Origin: Dicyema japonicum
Taxonomy: Eukaryota > Dicyemida > Rhombozoa > Dicyemidae
Length of the DNA stretch: 64,000 nt
Direction: 5' to 3'
Assembly (NCBI GenBank): GCA_011109175.1
Contig: RDEW01000010.1
Span: 1,206,796-1,270,795 of the forward strand
A model generated the notes under the pieces. The model saw only the letters and a program-made list of their open reading frames with translations. It made no database searches and had not been told where the DNA came from. Below are positions 45,960 to 57,360 of this stretch, one piece after another (the stretch's first letter is position 1; the number at the start of each line of letters is the position of its first letter). Both the position numbers and the translations under genes were made by a program.

Positions 45960-48366
45960 CAGGAGTTCTCAACCTTTTTTTACTCGTCGACCCCTTGACT
46001 TTTTTTTCGACCCCTTAAAACTTTTTTATTTAGAACAGACAATTCTAAGTAAAATTAGTTAACTATCTAAAATGAATTCATTGTTAATAATAAAATCAAA
46101 CAAAAAAAGTATATACTCGATGTTAAGTTAATATCTTAGCATAAATCTATAATAATAAAAAAATTACAATGGAATCCCTGTGACTGATGATTTTGACCCA
46201 AGATCCGATATCTGGCTCTATTTGTGTTATTTTTATACAAATATCTCATCTAATGGACACATCCAATCTGTTTCGTTCTCTATTTACAATTTGATGTAGA
46301 ATGCTAAATCTGCATTCAACACAGTATGATGTCGGAAAATGGAGTAGCAATTATGCTATTTCTGTCCACAATTTTGGATAACTCTTTCACTTTCATAATT
46401 TGCCAAAGAATAACAGGTGATTGTAAATCATTATAATATATTTTTAATTCTGGATTGAACTCCTCTTGAATATTTTTTTTCTTCTGGCTTTGACAAAAAC
46501 GGATTAATCATCCAATATGAAATTTCTAATTCAAGAATATCTTGGAATCGAACAATCAAATCTTTTTCTATACTTAATAAATGTTGCAAAAAGTTGTTGA
46601 TATCTTCATCATCAAATGTTTGATTAATTGAGTGGAATTCGGGAAGAAAATTTACGATTGTGTCAAATAATATTGAAAATAGCTATAACCTATAAAGTAA
46701 AATTGGAAGCTATAACCTCAGTGTGAAGCACAAGACGGACATGTGTTTCTTTAGCCTCATAGCAAAATTTTCTAAAAAGACAATCATACTTGCTGTTTGC
46801 TTTAATTTTGTTTATGGTTTTAATAACTATATTTAACGTTTCATGTAGAATTGGCGAAAAAGCTTTTGAAACCAAATGTTGTCTATGTAGAACGCAATGT
46901 ATATGAATCAATCACATTTATACATATTTTTTTCAAATATGCCGCAAATCCTTTATATTTTTCAACCATAGACATTGCACCATCTGTGACACAAAAAACC
47001 AAATTTTCATATGTCATCCAAAGATAATTTGACTACGGAAATAATAGAAAATCTAATCGTATCAGTTTCCGAATATTTGACGAACAATAAATCTTATGTA
47101 AGAAAAGCATGATCGTCAAAATATCTCAAAGCAAGCTTCTAGTTAGATTAATCTGACATATCCATTAGAATTGATTGGTTGTCACATATATGACTTCCGT
47201 CAATTTGAAGCGAAAAAAATAGTATTTTTAAGCCTTTCACATAAAATATGTTCAACATTATCTGACATTTCGTCAATCCTGCGGCGAATTGAATCATTGC
47301 TAATTGGTATGGACTTTAAAATTTCGTCGGGATTTAAACCCATCAGATCTGATAGAATCACTGATATAGATGGTTTGATGAGATTTTCACCAGAAACATG
47401 GGAACTCTCATTTTTGGCAAAATCATTGCAATTTTATAATGCAATTAGTCCTCCTAAATATAATTTAAAATAACAACAACTATGTTTTTTTCATTACTAT
47501 TTGTAAAACAGTGTCAATCGTTTTTTGTTTAGAAAAGAATCCTTTAATTCTTCAAAATACTCTAATGGTTTATCTTTTTTTGTTTTCTCCTAAGATGATC
47601 CAACAATTTGGACGGTTTCATTGCATCATTTGATGATGACTTATTACACAGTAAGCAATATGGTCTATTATCAAAAGAATTTTTTATAAATCCAAATGCC
47701 AAATATTCATTCCAAATATTTTAAATATTCATTATTACACAGTAAGCAATATGCAAATTTTTTATAAATCCAAATGCCAATAGACGAATTTTTAATGTAG
47801 AAGGACGACTCATACACGAACAAAAACAAGCATGGTAATTTTAAAAATTTAAAAAAACAAAGGTTTACCACTTTAAAAATAAACTAACTTAATTTAAAAT
47901 AAAAAAAGTTAAATATATATATTTTTTTTTAATTTTTAAACAATTAAACAAAATATCAGTTGAGGAAGCCTGCTGCGTGGATTGCGAACGAGATCCCTCA
48001 GAGTATGGCTACTCCAATTTTTGTCATAGCCATAACCCTTCTCGTTGATCCCTTTTCTTTCTGGCATCCTCCGAGTTCTTGCAAGAATTCAGCCGTCATT
48101 GGACCAACGGCTCCCGATGATTCGGTCGCAACAGGAGTAAATCGGTAGCGATCCCCGAGGCAAGAATATTTCTTGATTTTTAGGTTTTCCGCAATCGAAG
48201 CAGCTTGCTCCAGGTGTCTGAACAGATTTAAAAATGTTCGTGCTTGAGAACGTGTCTATGCAAGTTGCGTCCCAGTTAAATATATTAAATTTATTTTCGA
48301 CCCCCTTACGATCGGATTGATTTTAGACCCCTGGGGGTCGAATCGACCCCAGGTTGAGAACCGCTG
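45960..48366 (-). mobile_element. hAT transposon with intact ends and 8-bp target duplication
   Basis: Left terminus CAGGAGTTCTCAACC (45960), right terminus in reverse complement CAGCGGTTCTCAACC (ending 48366). Both are bordered by CACCAGAC (45952-45959 and 48367-48374), a perfect 8-bp target duplication as expected for hAT. The transposase reads on the minus strand from ATG near 47808: a BED-type finger (RPYCLLCNKSSSNDAMKPSK, about 47650) and a catalytic-region stretch IHCVLHRQHLVSKAFSPILH and VRLVLHTEVIASNF (46900-46690), the SCAND3/ZBED5-like type. The frame is broken by stops and an about 80-bp tandem duplication at 47640-47790. A LINE scrap lies at 47955-48240. Length 2407 bp. Confidence 0.92.
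47955..48240 (-). pseudogene. LINE 3' coding scrap inside hAT, WLF-SLAI group
   Basis: Minus strand: KIKKYSCLGDRYRFTPVATE, SSGAVGPMTAEFLQELGG and RVMAMTKIGVAIL, the C-terminal block order of the third LINE group. It sits between the transposase start and the hAT right end. Confidence 0.7.
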
Positions 48367-48439
48367 CACCAGACTGTGGTGTAAACATATTGACGTATAT
48401 AATTTTCAAATTGTAGTTTTAATAATGATACCCTTAGCC

Positions 48440-48670
48440 ACGTGCTTAATCACTCGGAAGGTGAGGTAATGACACACCTTTATTGCACAAAACGTCTACT
48501 AATCTTCATGGTGGATCAAAACCCTTGTCTTCCTTCTCGTGAAGGTGGACAGGTTAAAAGACTGGGGGACATCGGAAATCCAAAGTTCTGAAAAAATGAT
48601 GGCTGCGATGCGCGTGGGATTTAAACCTCTTAGCCGAAAATTGAAAAAGCTTGAAGAGGCAATTAATGTC
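48440..48670 (+). repeat. SINE family J, second copy
   Basis: Matches 44927-45115 in block order, with B-box-like GGGATTTAAACCTC near 48619. Confidence 0.55.
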
Positions 48671-49309
48671 ACAAATAACAATTTCAAACCAAATTAATGC
48701 AATTTATTCATGGAAATCATTCAATTTTCACCACAATTCATGAAGATCGAAAATAACAGAAAAGGCATTCAAAGTTACGGAACCATGGACTTTTAGAAAA
48801 GAGTCATCAACTTCTTCGGAATCCAAAGTTTGAAAGCAATGAGTGATATACCTATGCAACTATGAGGATCTGGTTCTAAGTTCTAGACACGCTTGTTTGG
48901 GTCGAGGTAAAAATTTCAGCCCAATACAAGGGATTCGCCTATTAAGAATCGGTTGTCAGGAGAAATAGGTCAACATACGCTATTAGCTAAGAACAAGCAT
49001 CAGGCAAAACTAACCACTGTATTTAACTATGGCGATGCTACAAAATTGAAATTATTAGCTGATATGGCCTCATATGATCTTTGTAGTAACCTCGGATTTA
49101 CCCAAAATGTGTTTTACCCAGTTCCACCGGTTGAGTGAAACGTATCATTTCGCATCATTACGTCATTTTCCAAACATCAGCCATTATGGTACCCCTCCAT
49201 TGAAGTAGAGAAAGAAAGACTTTTTTGGATGCAAGTCAGGGCTTCTCGTGATTCAGGTGAATCCAATGACGTCTCCAACCAAGATTAAACAAGAGTTAGT
49301 TAATGCACG
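48671..49309. other. intergenic, nothing recognised
   Basis: Open frames here are short and without motifs. Confidence 0.4.
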
Positions 49310-49960
49310 TCCGCGTTGCTAGTAAACAGTGTTTATGGTTTCACTTGTGCCATGTTTTCGACTATTATTGCTGTTAGCCTTCATCCCTTTCGTCGTCTTA
49401 CTAGCCTCCTGAATTCGTCTAGATCGTCTGCATCCATTAATCGGTCCCCGATCACGACATAATCCTACGCAAGTGTCCTGGAAGACACCTCTTGACATCC
49501 CTGAATGTAGAAAATCAGTATGGCCGAAAGATTCTTCCATGTCGGCATTGTGGGGTGTTTCCTCACCCATCCGTAGTATATGTCCAAAAAGGCCACAACG
49601 GTTATTGTGCCCAATATCTTTCGTCGTGTGATATCTTCTGAATCGCCAAGATCCGAGTTTTCACTTGTTCCTCCACTTCTCCTTTCAATAGTGGTTATGG
49701 ATGTCCAGACATCCAATTTGTTCTATCAGATCTCTCAAAGCTACCTCCAGGTAGATGATAAATAATACAGGTGATGGCGTGTCCCCTTATGGTGTTCCAA
49801 CATTTGTAGAAAATGGCCTAGACTCCTTAGAGCCAACTCTGACGAGTAGTTCTGTTTCAGATAATAGCATACTTATCATGCGCGAACTGTCTTCATCGAT
49901 AACGTCTTTCAACACGATAAGTAGTTTACTCCTGTTTTTATTATCTGTCCCGTAGGACAA
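49310..49960 (-). pseudogene. LINE RT and C-terminal fragment, GHVLRMD group, internally deleted
   Basis: Minus strand: VIDEDSSRMISMLLSETELL, VGTP then SPVLFIIYLEVALRDLIEQI (49930-49690; RT motif around GTPQGD with the Q codon now a stop), then directly the C-terminal GEETPHNADMEESFGHTDF and DADDLDEFRRLVRRRKG (49570-49385). The catalytic YADD region is missing, so an internal deletion joins the RT fingers to the C-terminus. Confidence 0.7.
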
Positions 49961-50952
49961 GAGTTGTTCCTTTAAATCTCGTCTTCCTTAATTTCTCCTT
50001 ATTGTACGCACTTTAATAACTGCGCAAGTGAAGAAACACTTAAATTTTGAACCAATAAGCTGAGAGGCAAAAAGCTGAAACTAATCGATAACCATAATTG
50101 TCTGATTTTACTATCGGCTTTTCAATTGATGACACATTATTGATTTTCAATAACTAGGTCCCGGCCATACTTTTTATTTAAACCAGGTCTTCACATCCAA
50201 TATTAAAAATTTGAAAATTCCACACTACAACGAATATTTAATAATTATATATTTAATTTATAATAAAATAAATTCAATTTTAATTTATTATTTTAATTAA
50301 ACAAATAAATTATTGTTTTGAATTCCGCCCTTTATGCGCAATACTGAAAACGACAAAAATTCGAATTTTAACGGGTTAAAAGTATTTTTCATTTCATCAA
50401 GCAGATTCGTTCCTTAAAACCCATAAAACAACAGCCAGTGAAAATAAAGACGACTACATAATACTGCCATCCTACAAAGTGATAAAATCTCAGTCAGAAT
50501 CTCCGAGACATTTTGGACGGACGCCTTGATTCGATATTGGTCTGAAACAGTAAGTCTCCCAAGCTTATCAATGTAGGGGACGATAAATCTGAATTTAATC
50601 GAAACCGACAATTCCGTGAACAAAACTATAAACGAAACCCTTGTCTCACCTCATTATTCCTGCGACTCTAAAAACGTTACCTTGAACAGCAACGCCCATA
50701 AAAATGGCAGAGAACGACCAAGTTTCCCGCTTTTAAAATTTTAGTTAGAATTTTAAAAAAGTCACGAAACCCAAAAATGGGGACTCAAAACTACGGGTTC
50801 CCTCGACTTTTGAAATTTAATATTTAAAAAACTTTTTATTGGTTAATTAACTCACAGATCAAGCTCCTTAGAGCTGATACTGGCTTCCTTCGGATCGGAT
50901 TAAAGTTCAGATTTGATACCACGAGGTTATACAGCTCATCAATCATCTGGGA
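49961..50952. other. intergenic and 3' flank of the receptor gene
   Basis: AT-rich at 50210-50320. 50623-50414 (-) is an open frame (RFIVPYIDKLGRLTVSDQYR) that could be a further exon of the receptor gene, but the link is not shown. Confidence 0.35.
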
Positions 50953-52362
50953 TCAGAAACTACGCAAACTCGACAACTGCAGAGTGTATTTCTTGTTTCT
51001 GTAATCAGTGTGCTGTAATGTGCGATCGGGAACTTGCTCCCTGATATTTTCTTCGGTGGATTTTGGCGCTCTAGGAAAAAAGGAATAAAAACTTGACGTC
51101 ACTGCAGACAAGACAACAACCCACGTGACTACATTCATAGAAAATGAGTCAGCGGCCAATAAGTTGTTCCTCGAGTGATAGCCTTTGCTGAGCACTTCTG
51201 GGGCGACGTATTGCTTGTCCTCGGTGCTCTGTATGCTGTTATTGAAGTCATCAGTGGTCACAGCAAACTCCAAATCGCAGATACAATATCCGCCATCTTC
51301 CTTTTTGCGAATACATTTGGGATCTACGGGGGTGACTAGCTCGCCAACTTAGATTAAGATGCACAATCTTCATTTTGTTGATGTACTCCAAGCCCAGCAG
51401 CAGTCTTGCACGAGTCGAAAGGCCTCGGAGAGGGTTATCACTCCTTCGTCCAGAAATTTGTCCAAAATAATCGAATTCGTCGTAGAAAAAAGTGAGTACG
51501 TAGAGGTGTCGTCAGAAAAGCTAGACACGTGCTCTTTGACTTTAGATTTACGAGAACCTATAACGTTTGGATGGAGGAGACCGAATTGCTTGAACATCCT
51601 GCACTCGTTCTTCCACAAATCGTATTTTTCGTACTTAAATCTTTTCAGGAGCATTTTCTTCGGTTCCTCCATCTCCGTGTAATCATAAAACTTCCCATAT
51701 CCCCACTTATAATACCTAAAAGAACAAGATTCCTGGATCCCCCTTTAAAATACCTTGACTTTTTTATTTTTGTTGTAAAACTTCCCCTTTTCTAACTTCT
51801 TTTTAGTGATCTTCCTGAAAGTTCTGAAATTACCACAAAGGGACTTTTTGAAATGCTTCCTCTCAACCGAAAATATGAGGAATATGAAGATCGACAGAAA
51901 CATCATCGACAGGCAGATTATATAGCTGGAGTCGATGTTTTCATCTAAGAGTTGACCGACTAGTGAGACCGACGCGAATTGAGCTGAGATTGTTGTTGCA
52001 GAAATTCCAGTCATTGCAGCAGCTGAACGAATAATTTTTCAGATTATCTGGAACCGAAAAAGCACTAAACTGAGCATAAACTGACTACAGTTGATTTGGA
52101 GTTTTCGCTTTTCGGTAAGCAGCCGAAATTCCACACCTTCTTGAGCATTTTGCCGACCACAACGAGCGACTCGGAGTAACAAAACTCAGTGTTCTCACCG
52201 CCGCAAATGTTGATATTCTCCCCACATGTATTACAAAAGCAGTAGAGCTTATCGACTAGTTTCTAAAATGGAAGATTGAAACTACCGATCTTAAAATGCC
52301 GGAGTGGTAACTCATCCACCAAAAATAGTCTACATCGTCGTATTCATTATATAAGCGAAACA
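50953..52362 (-). CDS. TGF-beta/activin type I-like receptor with degraded kinase active site
   Basis: Predicted single-pass receptor. Ectodomain (52290-52020): LYCFCNTCGENINICGGENT, FGCLP and a closing SCCNDWNFCNNN, the Cys pattern (CxC ... CC-x4-CN) of TGF-beta receptor three-finger domains. Membrane helix: IICLSMMFLSIFIFLIFSVE (about 51930-51870). Kinase domain: GYGKFYDY loop, a KMLLKRF lysine strand, LHPNVIG, then VHLNLNPKC where type I receptors have HRDLKSKN, CICDLEFAV in place of DLG/DFG, QYVAPEVL (APE kept) and APKSTEENIREQV. Introns of 19-25 nt, e.g. starting GTCTCACTAGTCG and GTTGGCGAGCTAG (sense). The catalytic Asp is Asn, the metal-binding Asn is Cys and DFG Gly is Glu, so a pseudokinase is inferred. 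No signal peptide seen; start at 52362 or 52315, or an upstream exon. One phase problem near 51400. Confidence 0.75.
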
Positions 52363-52797
52363 TTAGGTAATTGGCTTCTACGTTGTTATATAACAGGAGT
52401 TTAGCTACCTTTGAATCATCAGCTAAGGTAGAGCCACGTGGGGGACGAACCTGGTGAAGACGTATCTAAAGAAGATCGAAGACTTCCATTCTACAGCTAG
52501 CAAAGCTTTACAGAAGTTCTCTGGTAGGAGATCCATTCCCTCTGAGGTTCCTGTCATGAAAACAGGCTGAGAGTTTATCTCACGTGAACACCTTTTTTAA
52601 ACGAGAACATTTTTCGTTGGAATACCTTCCACGCTGAGCGAAGGAGTCGGGAATATCCAACGGCTGTCCTCTTCTCAAATAGTTGTGATTCTTGATCTTT
52701 TAATGGAATGAATTAATGAATCTGTCTTCACTTTCTGTGTGATCCTACTGAGATTACTTATCTCCTAACTTTCTGTTAAGGAAGTGGTCATTCAGAG
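52363..52797. other. intergenic, nothing recognised
   Basis: The gene's 5' flank; 52430-52390 could hold an upstream splice site (AG at 52391 in minus sense) but no signal-peptide exon was found. Confidence 0.35.
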
Positions 52798-52870
52798 CAG
52801 GCATGTCAAACGGCCCCACAAAAGATTGTTACGGCCAACCACATCATTAAAAAGAGACCTGTCTTCAAAT
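52798..52870 (+). mobile_element. solo hAT left end
   Basis: CAGGCATGTCAAACGGCCCC at 52798 matches the inward-reading terminus of the hAT at 28012 (CAGGAATGTCAAAGATACGG). No second end found. Confidence 0.55.
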
Positions 52871-53387
52871 TTACAGGCCTCGGTTATGAGAGTTCTACGT
52901 GGTTAGAAGTCGTTCATAGCCTAAACCTACGCTCCCAGAACAACGATACTGTCCTACTAGGAGCTAACTTCCTCGTGTTTGGTGGATCACTGGGCGCTAA
53001 CGTCCATAACTGAAATGGTTTAATTTATTGGCTAAAATTGAAATTTTAAGAAATTTTTAAACAAGTCTTTGACGAGGATCATGTCAATGTTCGGTTCCGT
53101 GAACAGTTGTTTTCGTTTGTGAAATCAACAAAATCTTGTCAGAGAACAAGGCTGACACTCGTCAATATACATTTTCGCCAGATATACGAAAAATTGTCAT
53201 GAAAAAAACATCTCAGGACAAAACAGACTAAATAGTGAAAATTATAATCTTAAAAATGTTTAAAATTGTTATATTTGGCGTTGTGGACCGTTAGCTTAAC
53301 ATAGCGATTGCAGTGGGCTTGCAAATTATTACAAGATTACGGTGTTTCTCAGATTTGTTAGTGTGGTTTTGTATACTCAAATTATCA

Positions 53388-53840
53388 TTATTATTAACCC
53401 CAGATTACAATCTTTGGTAAGCCCAGCACAAAAAGTCATTAAAAAAAAACAAATTAATCTAAGAAAGGAACCCAGTGGAGAACATCTGCTTGTGCCGACA
53501 AAATCCATCCTCCAATAGGACATTACAGGCTTCTGCTTCAGCAGAGAAGTGGAGAAGTAGGTCCACCCTCTTACATTTTCATCACCGTCCTATCGTCTCG
53601 GACATCACTTCATTCCTCGGCAGAAGAGTTTTTTCATAATGTAATCTTCACCAGAGGATTTAGCCAGGGGGAAGGTAAGAAGATCCCTTTCAACTACTGT
53701 GTCGTAGACTCGTGGCCTCACGGGTGGGATCTGTTTGACGAAAATTGACCTTTTTCTGAAAACTTCATCTGTCGGATTCGAACCCACGCCCTTCAGGCTC
53801 GATGTCATCAGACCCGAGGTTCAGCCAAAAGGCCAAAATT
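53388..53840 (-). repeat. SINE family B, full-length, tRNA-derived
   Basis: In element sense it starts GGCCTTTTGGCTGAACCTCG (A box TGGCTGAACCTCGG), has B box GGTTCGAATCC about 40 bases later (53778-53768), a roughly 330-bp body, and ends GGGGTTAATAATAATGATAA at 53388. Best-preserved copy in the window. Confidence 0.88.
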
Positions 53841-54289
53841 ATCATATACGGCTCTGGAGTTTTTTGAGTTTGACACTCCTTATTTAGAAGAAATACGAGG
53901 ATTATGAGCTTAAAATCCTGTTGGGCCCAGAATTGAAATAAATTGGAAAGGATTATCAGTTGGAATTGCACTTGTAAAATAATAGTCAATACAATTTTAC
54001 GGATATGCTAATGACGTACTTTAGATGAGTTCTTTAGGCTAATACGGGAACGAAGATTTCTAATGATCGACCACTGACGTTGACAGATAAATTATTAGCC
54101 ACTTTCACGTCGAGTACTGGTGGTAGGAAAGAAAAAGATCTCCAACTTCTCATCAGCCAAGAGATGGAGTATGTCTACACCTTAGAAAGGGAGTCTTGGG
54201 AGTGACGATTCTAATACACTGACTTCAGAAAATCTGCGTATTTTGTTGCCTACAAGGACCCTTATAGTATGGGTGGACATGAGTTCGCG

Positions 54290-54780
54290 TATTCTTTCAA
54301 TTTAGGCTCAGTTTTTTGCGAAATAAAGATTTCTCGGAGTGTTCTTCAGAGGTCAGCAAGGATCATATTGATGTCCCCCTGTTAGTGGATTTGAGTAGTG
54401 GGAAGGTAGGGTGGTTCGGGTCAAATGATTTTCAGAGATATTGAGTCAATTCTTTCTAAGTCAATCTACAATGCTTATGGAATTGACGAGTGACGCCGTC
54501 GACAGTGATCACTGCAAAACCGGATTCTCCAGGGACTCACCAAGCAAAAAGAAGATAAATTAAGATCACTCCTGATGTCTTGGCCTGATTCCTCGATTAA
54601 TTAGCATAACTGTCCTCTCCTCTTAAATAAAGTGTGTACTGCCTAAGAGGAGGTTTAAGTAACGGAAACGCTACTACTCCTATACGGAAGGGGTAATTTG
54701 AATTGAATTTGGATTCCACTCCACAAAATGCCTGGTCTGCTGCACGCCAATAGGGCAACCTCCCAATAACATCTGCCACG
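54290..54780 (+). repeat. dispersed repeat, pair with 61630-61860
   Basis: The blocks GATTCTCCAGGGACTCACCA, GATTAATTAGCATAACTGTC, AATAAAGTGTGTACTGCCTA and AGTAACGGAAACGC correspond to GGATCCTCTACAAAAAAACT, GATTAATTATGCTAACTGTT, AATAAGTGTGTCCTGTCTGG and GGTAACATGGCTCCGCG at 61670-61830. Confidence 0.55.
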
Positions 54781-55870
54781 TGATAGACGATTTAAAAATT
54801 CAACATTGAAAGACATGGCCTGTTTTTTTTAATTTCAGACGTCGCTAAACATGGAGCGAGCTGAGAAGACACTGTTATACTCAGATATGTTCCACGTGAA
54901 CAATGCACTTTTTTCTCAACTGATATTGAAAATAAGTGAGTTTTTTTCAAAAATGCGGATATCCTAATTGCCTCTGAGAGGAAAGCAACTATAAAAACAA
55001 ACGGAGAGGAAATTCTTAATCTGTTCACCCCATGATGTGACTGAACTTGTTGGGGAAGTGGGCTAGAAGCAGCTCAACTCACTTGAAGTCAAAAGATAAC
55101 GAATGACTTTGAAGACGAAATTCCTGTGAATTATTATTATAACCCCCGGAACACAGGAAAGAGAAAAAAGTTATTGTCTTAACTAGGAGATCCGGTTCAG
55201 TGCATCTCCCTCTGTTCCTGCTTTCTCTGGATTCTTTAAAGAATGTCCAAAAAGGAGAAGGTTTGCGTTCTGATAGGCAAGAATCTCCTCTTCAAGAGGG
55301 TTTCCAGAAGACCTTGCCATTTTTTGGAAGTTGTAAAAATCAAATTGAAAACAAAGTCCTTTAACTAGGATTGCGTGAGCGTTCCCCCTGATCACTGCCA
55401 TTTGAGCCTCTGTCTCAACCAAACTCCTTCACGGGATTGGCTTCTCTTTGAAGCGATTCTTCGTCCGATGTTGGAAAGAAAGATGTACGTCATATTTCCC
55501 ATGACTCAGAAGGTCTCCATCGTAATAGGCAGGAATTGTACCTCTGTCATGAATATGCCATATAAAAAATATCTAACCTTGATTATTCCTATTGGAAAAG
55601 TGAAATTCACCAATTTCCAATTGAACAACGCTTGTTTGGAAAATTGTCGCTAAAAATTGACATTTTAAAATGAAAACGTTGTATTTTACATAACTGTGTC
55701 GTTTAGTGGATTTTCTTTAAATTTATGTCAACCTAAAAAATGAACCCCTCTTTAGCCATATTACGTCATCCTAGTAAAATAAGTAATGATTTTTGTCCGT
55801 GTCAAAAGGATGAGGAGGTTTTACGCTCATCTATGTTCGTAACATACGTTACGTGTAGAACTGGTGAGTT
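54781..55870. other. intergenic; SINE-type tail at 55130
   Basis: 55128-55170 reads AATTATTATTATAACCCCCGG, another reversed GGGGTTATAATAATAATT tail of a different element body. The overlapping frames at 55183-55653 show no family. Confidence 0.4.
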
Positions 55871-56330
55871 TTATTGGCTAGGGATCATTATTAGCTACAG
55901 TGCTTAGAAAAATAAATTCGTCCACGTGTGCGGCGCCAAAAACATTTTTGTCCACTCGCCTTTTCCAACTCTCCCTGTTAAATGCGACGCTCCTCAGCAC
56001 GTCTAGATCAGTTGCCGTTGCAAGCTGCAGTTTGATGAGTGTCCAAGTTCCACCAACATTCAACGATATTCGACCCAACCGTCTTACTGAGTATCACGCA
56101 CTAGTTAAGTGATCCCAGCTTTTAATAATTCTCACTCTCTCCTTGAGTGGTCCCTCGGCGATCTCAACGTTTCGAATATCTGTAGAGGAACTCGATCAAA
56201 GTGCCTTCCTTCAAATCTGATCCAGATTCTTCCGCACGGATAACTTTCCCTCACAGTGGGTTTACTGGTTGCTTGTAGAAGGAACTGGGAATGTAAGCTT
56301 GCAATTTTTGGTAAGCCCAGCACAAACAGT
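55870..56330 (-). pseudogene. LINE 3' scraps
   Basis: 56078-55878 (-) has ATATDLDVLRSVAFNRESWK, like the DDLDELRKLSYDRGG end of the GHVLRMD group. 56323-56132 (-) resembles 39106-38888. Confidence 0.45.
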
Positions 56331-56620
56331 CACAATTAATCCAAGGAAGGAACCCAAGGGAATGTCTGCTAGTGCGGATCAAATCCATCCTCTGATAGTC
56401 CATTACAGACTACCGCTTCAAAAGAGAGGGAGAAGTAGACTTGCCCTCTTCCATTTTCATCACACGTCCTACCGTTGTGACATCACTTCATTATTCGGGG
56501 AAGAGTTTTAATCTTCACGAGTGGATTTGGTCAAGGAGAAGGTGAAAGATCCCATTCAACTACTATGTCGTGTCAGAAAGACTCTTCTCTCCACAGGTGG
56601 GACCTGTTTGACAAAAATTG
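56295..56620 (-). repeat. SINE family B, truncated at both ends
   Basis: From GTAAGCCCAGCACAAACAGT through GTCTGCTAGTGCGGATCAAA, CATCACTTCATTATTCGGGG and GGTGGGACCTGTTTGACAAA, in the family order. Confidence 0.75.
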
Positions 56621-56639
56621 GCCTACGTCACGAGGTAAA

Positions 56640-57190
56640 CACTAATTAAAAGGAAAACGTCATCAGGTAATCCCGGCTTCTCTCAGCAATATTCTCATCT
56701 TTTCACTTTGTTGCTCTCGGAAACCGTCACATTTTTGATAAAATGGCGGTTTTCCATTTTGGATGAATATTCCGCCCGACTTCCTCACAAGGACCTCGAA
56801 TGGGGTTGCTGTTATTGGTAGTCCTGTGATTCGAGAGATTGTATCAGCGGAGTCGATCTCATCCAAGTTTGTTCTGGCAAGTTTTGTCCCCCAAACCGAA
56901 TATACATATCTTATAGTTGACTCGATGGGTTTAAAACATGGAAAGTGACCGAATTGAGGATCTTTTAAATTTTGAAACGAGCACCTTTACGAAGTTAAGC
57001 TTTCGTGCCGAAGCACTGATTACGTTTAACACATGTGTGCTGAAGGTCATGAGGGTGTCAAATCTACCTCCCAGAATCTTAGCATGTTGTTTCGTGTGGG
57101 ATGAGTTCACCATTCAAAAATGTTCGGCCGAATAACTTGAGAGCCTTTTTTCGACGTAAAAAGACAATTCGAGGACTTTTCCGTAGACGT
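56640..57190 (-). pseudogene. LINE (Jockey-like) RT C-terminal fragment
   Basis: Minus strand: KILGGRFDTLMTFSTHVLNV and ARKLNFVKVLV (57100-56990), then QSEKMRILLREAGIT at 56711-56667, the same end as the 11690 and 7240 copies. The middle shows only scattered similarity. Confidence 0.7.
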
Positions 57191-57360
57191 TGACATTGAA
57201 TTTCTTTTCAACCATTCATGGAGTCTCTCCAATGGCACGCCGTTTGGCAGTAATTTTGAGACCGTTCAGCCAGAAGGTCTGAAATATTTTCATTTAACGC
57301 GCGTAATCCAAATTATAAATAAAAAAAATAAAAAGAAAATATTTATAATAAACATAAAAA

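Noticed and set aside
47171..47473. 100-codon plus-strand frame inside the hAT
   Set aside because: It lies opposite the transposase coding strand and is a shadow of it.
47960..48148. Plus-strand frame 47960-48148 as a membrane peptide
   Set aside because: The opposite strand carries the conserved LINE block (RFTPVATE, FLQELGG), which explains the openness.
53760..53840. A functional tRNA gene near 53800 and 14230 (minus)
   Set aside because: The boxes are good but no cloverleaf or acceptor stem can be folded, and the sequence repeats as the head of SINE family B.
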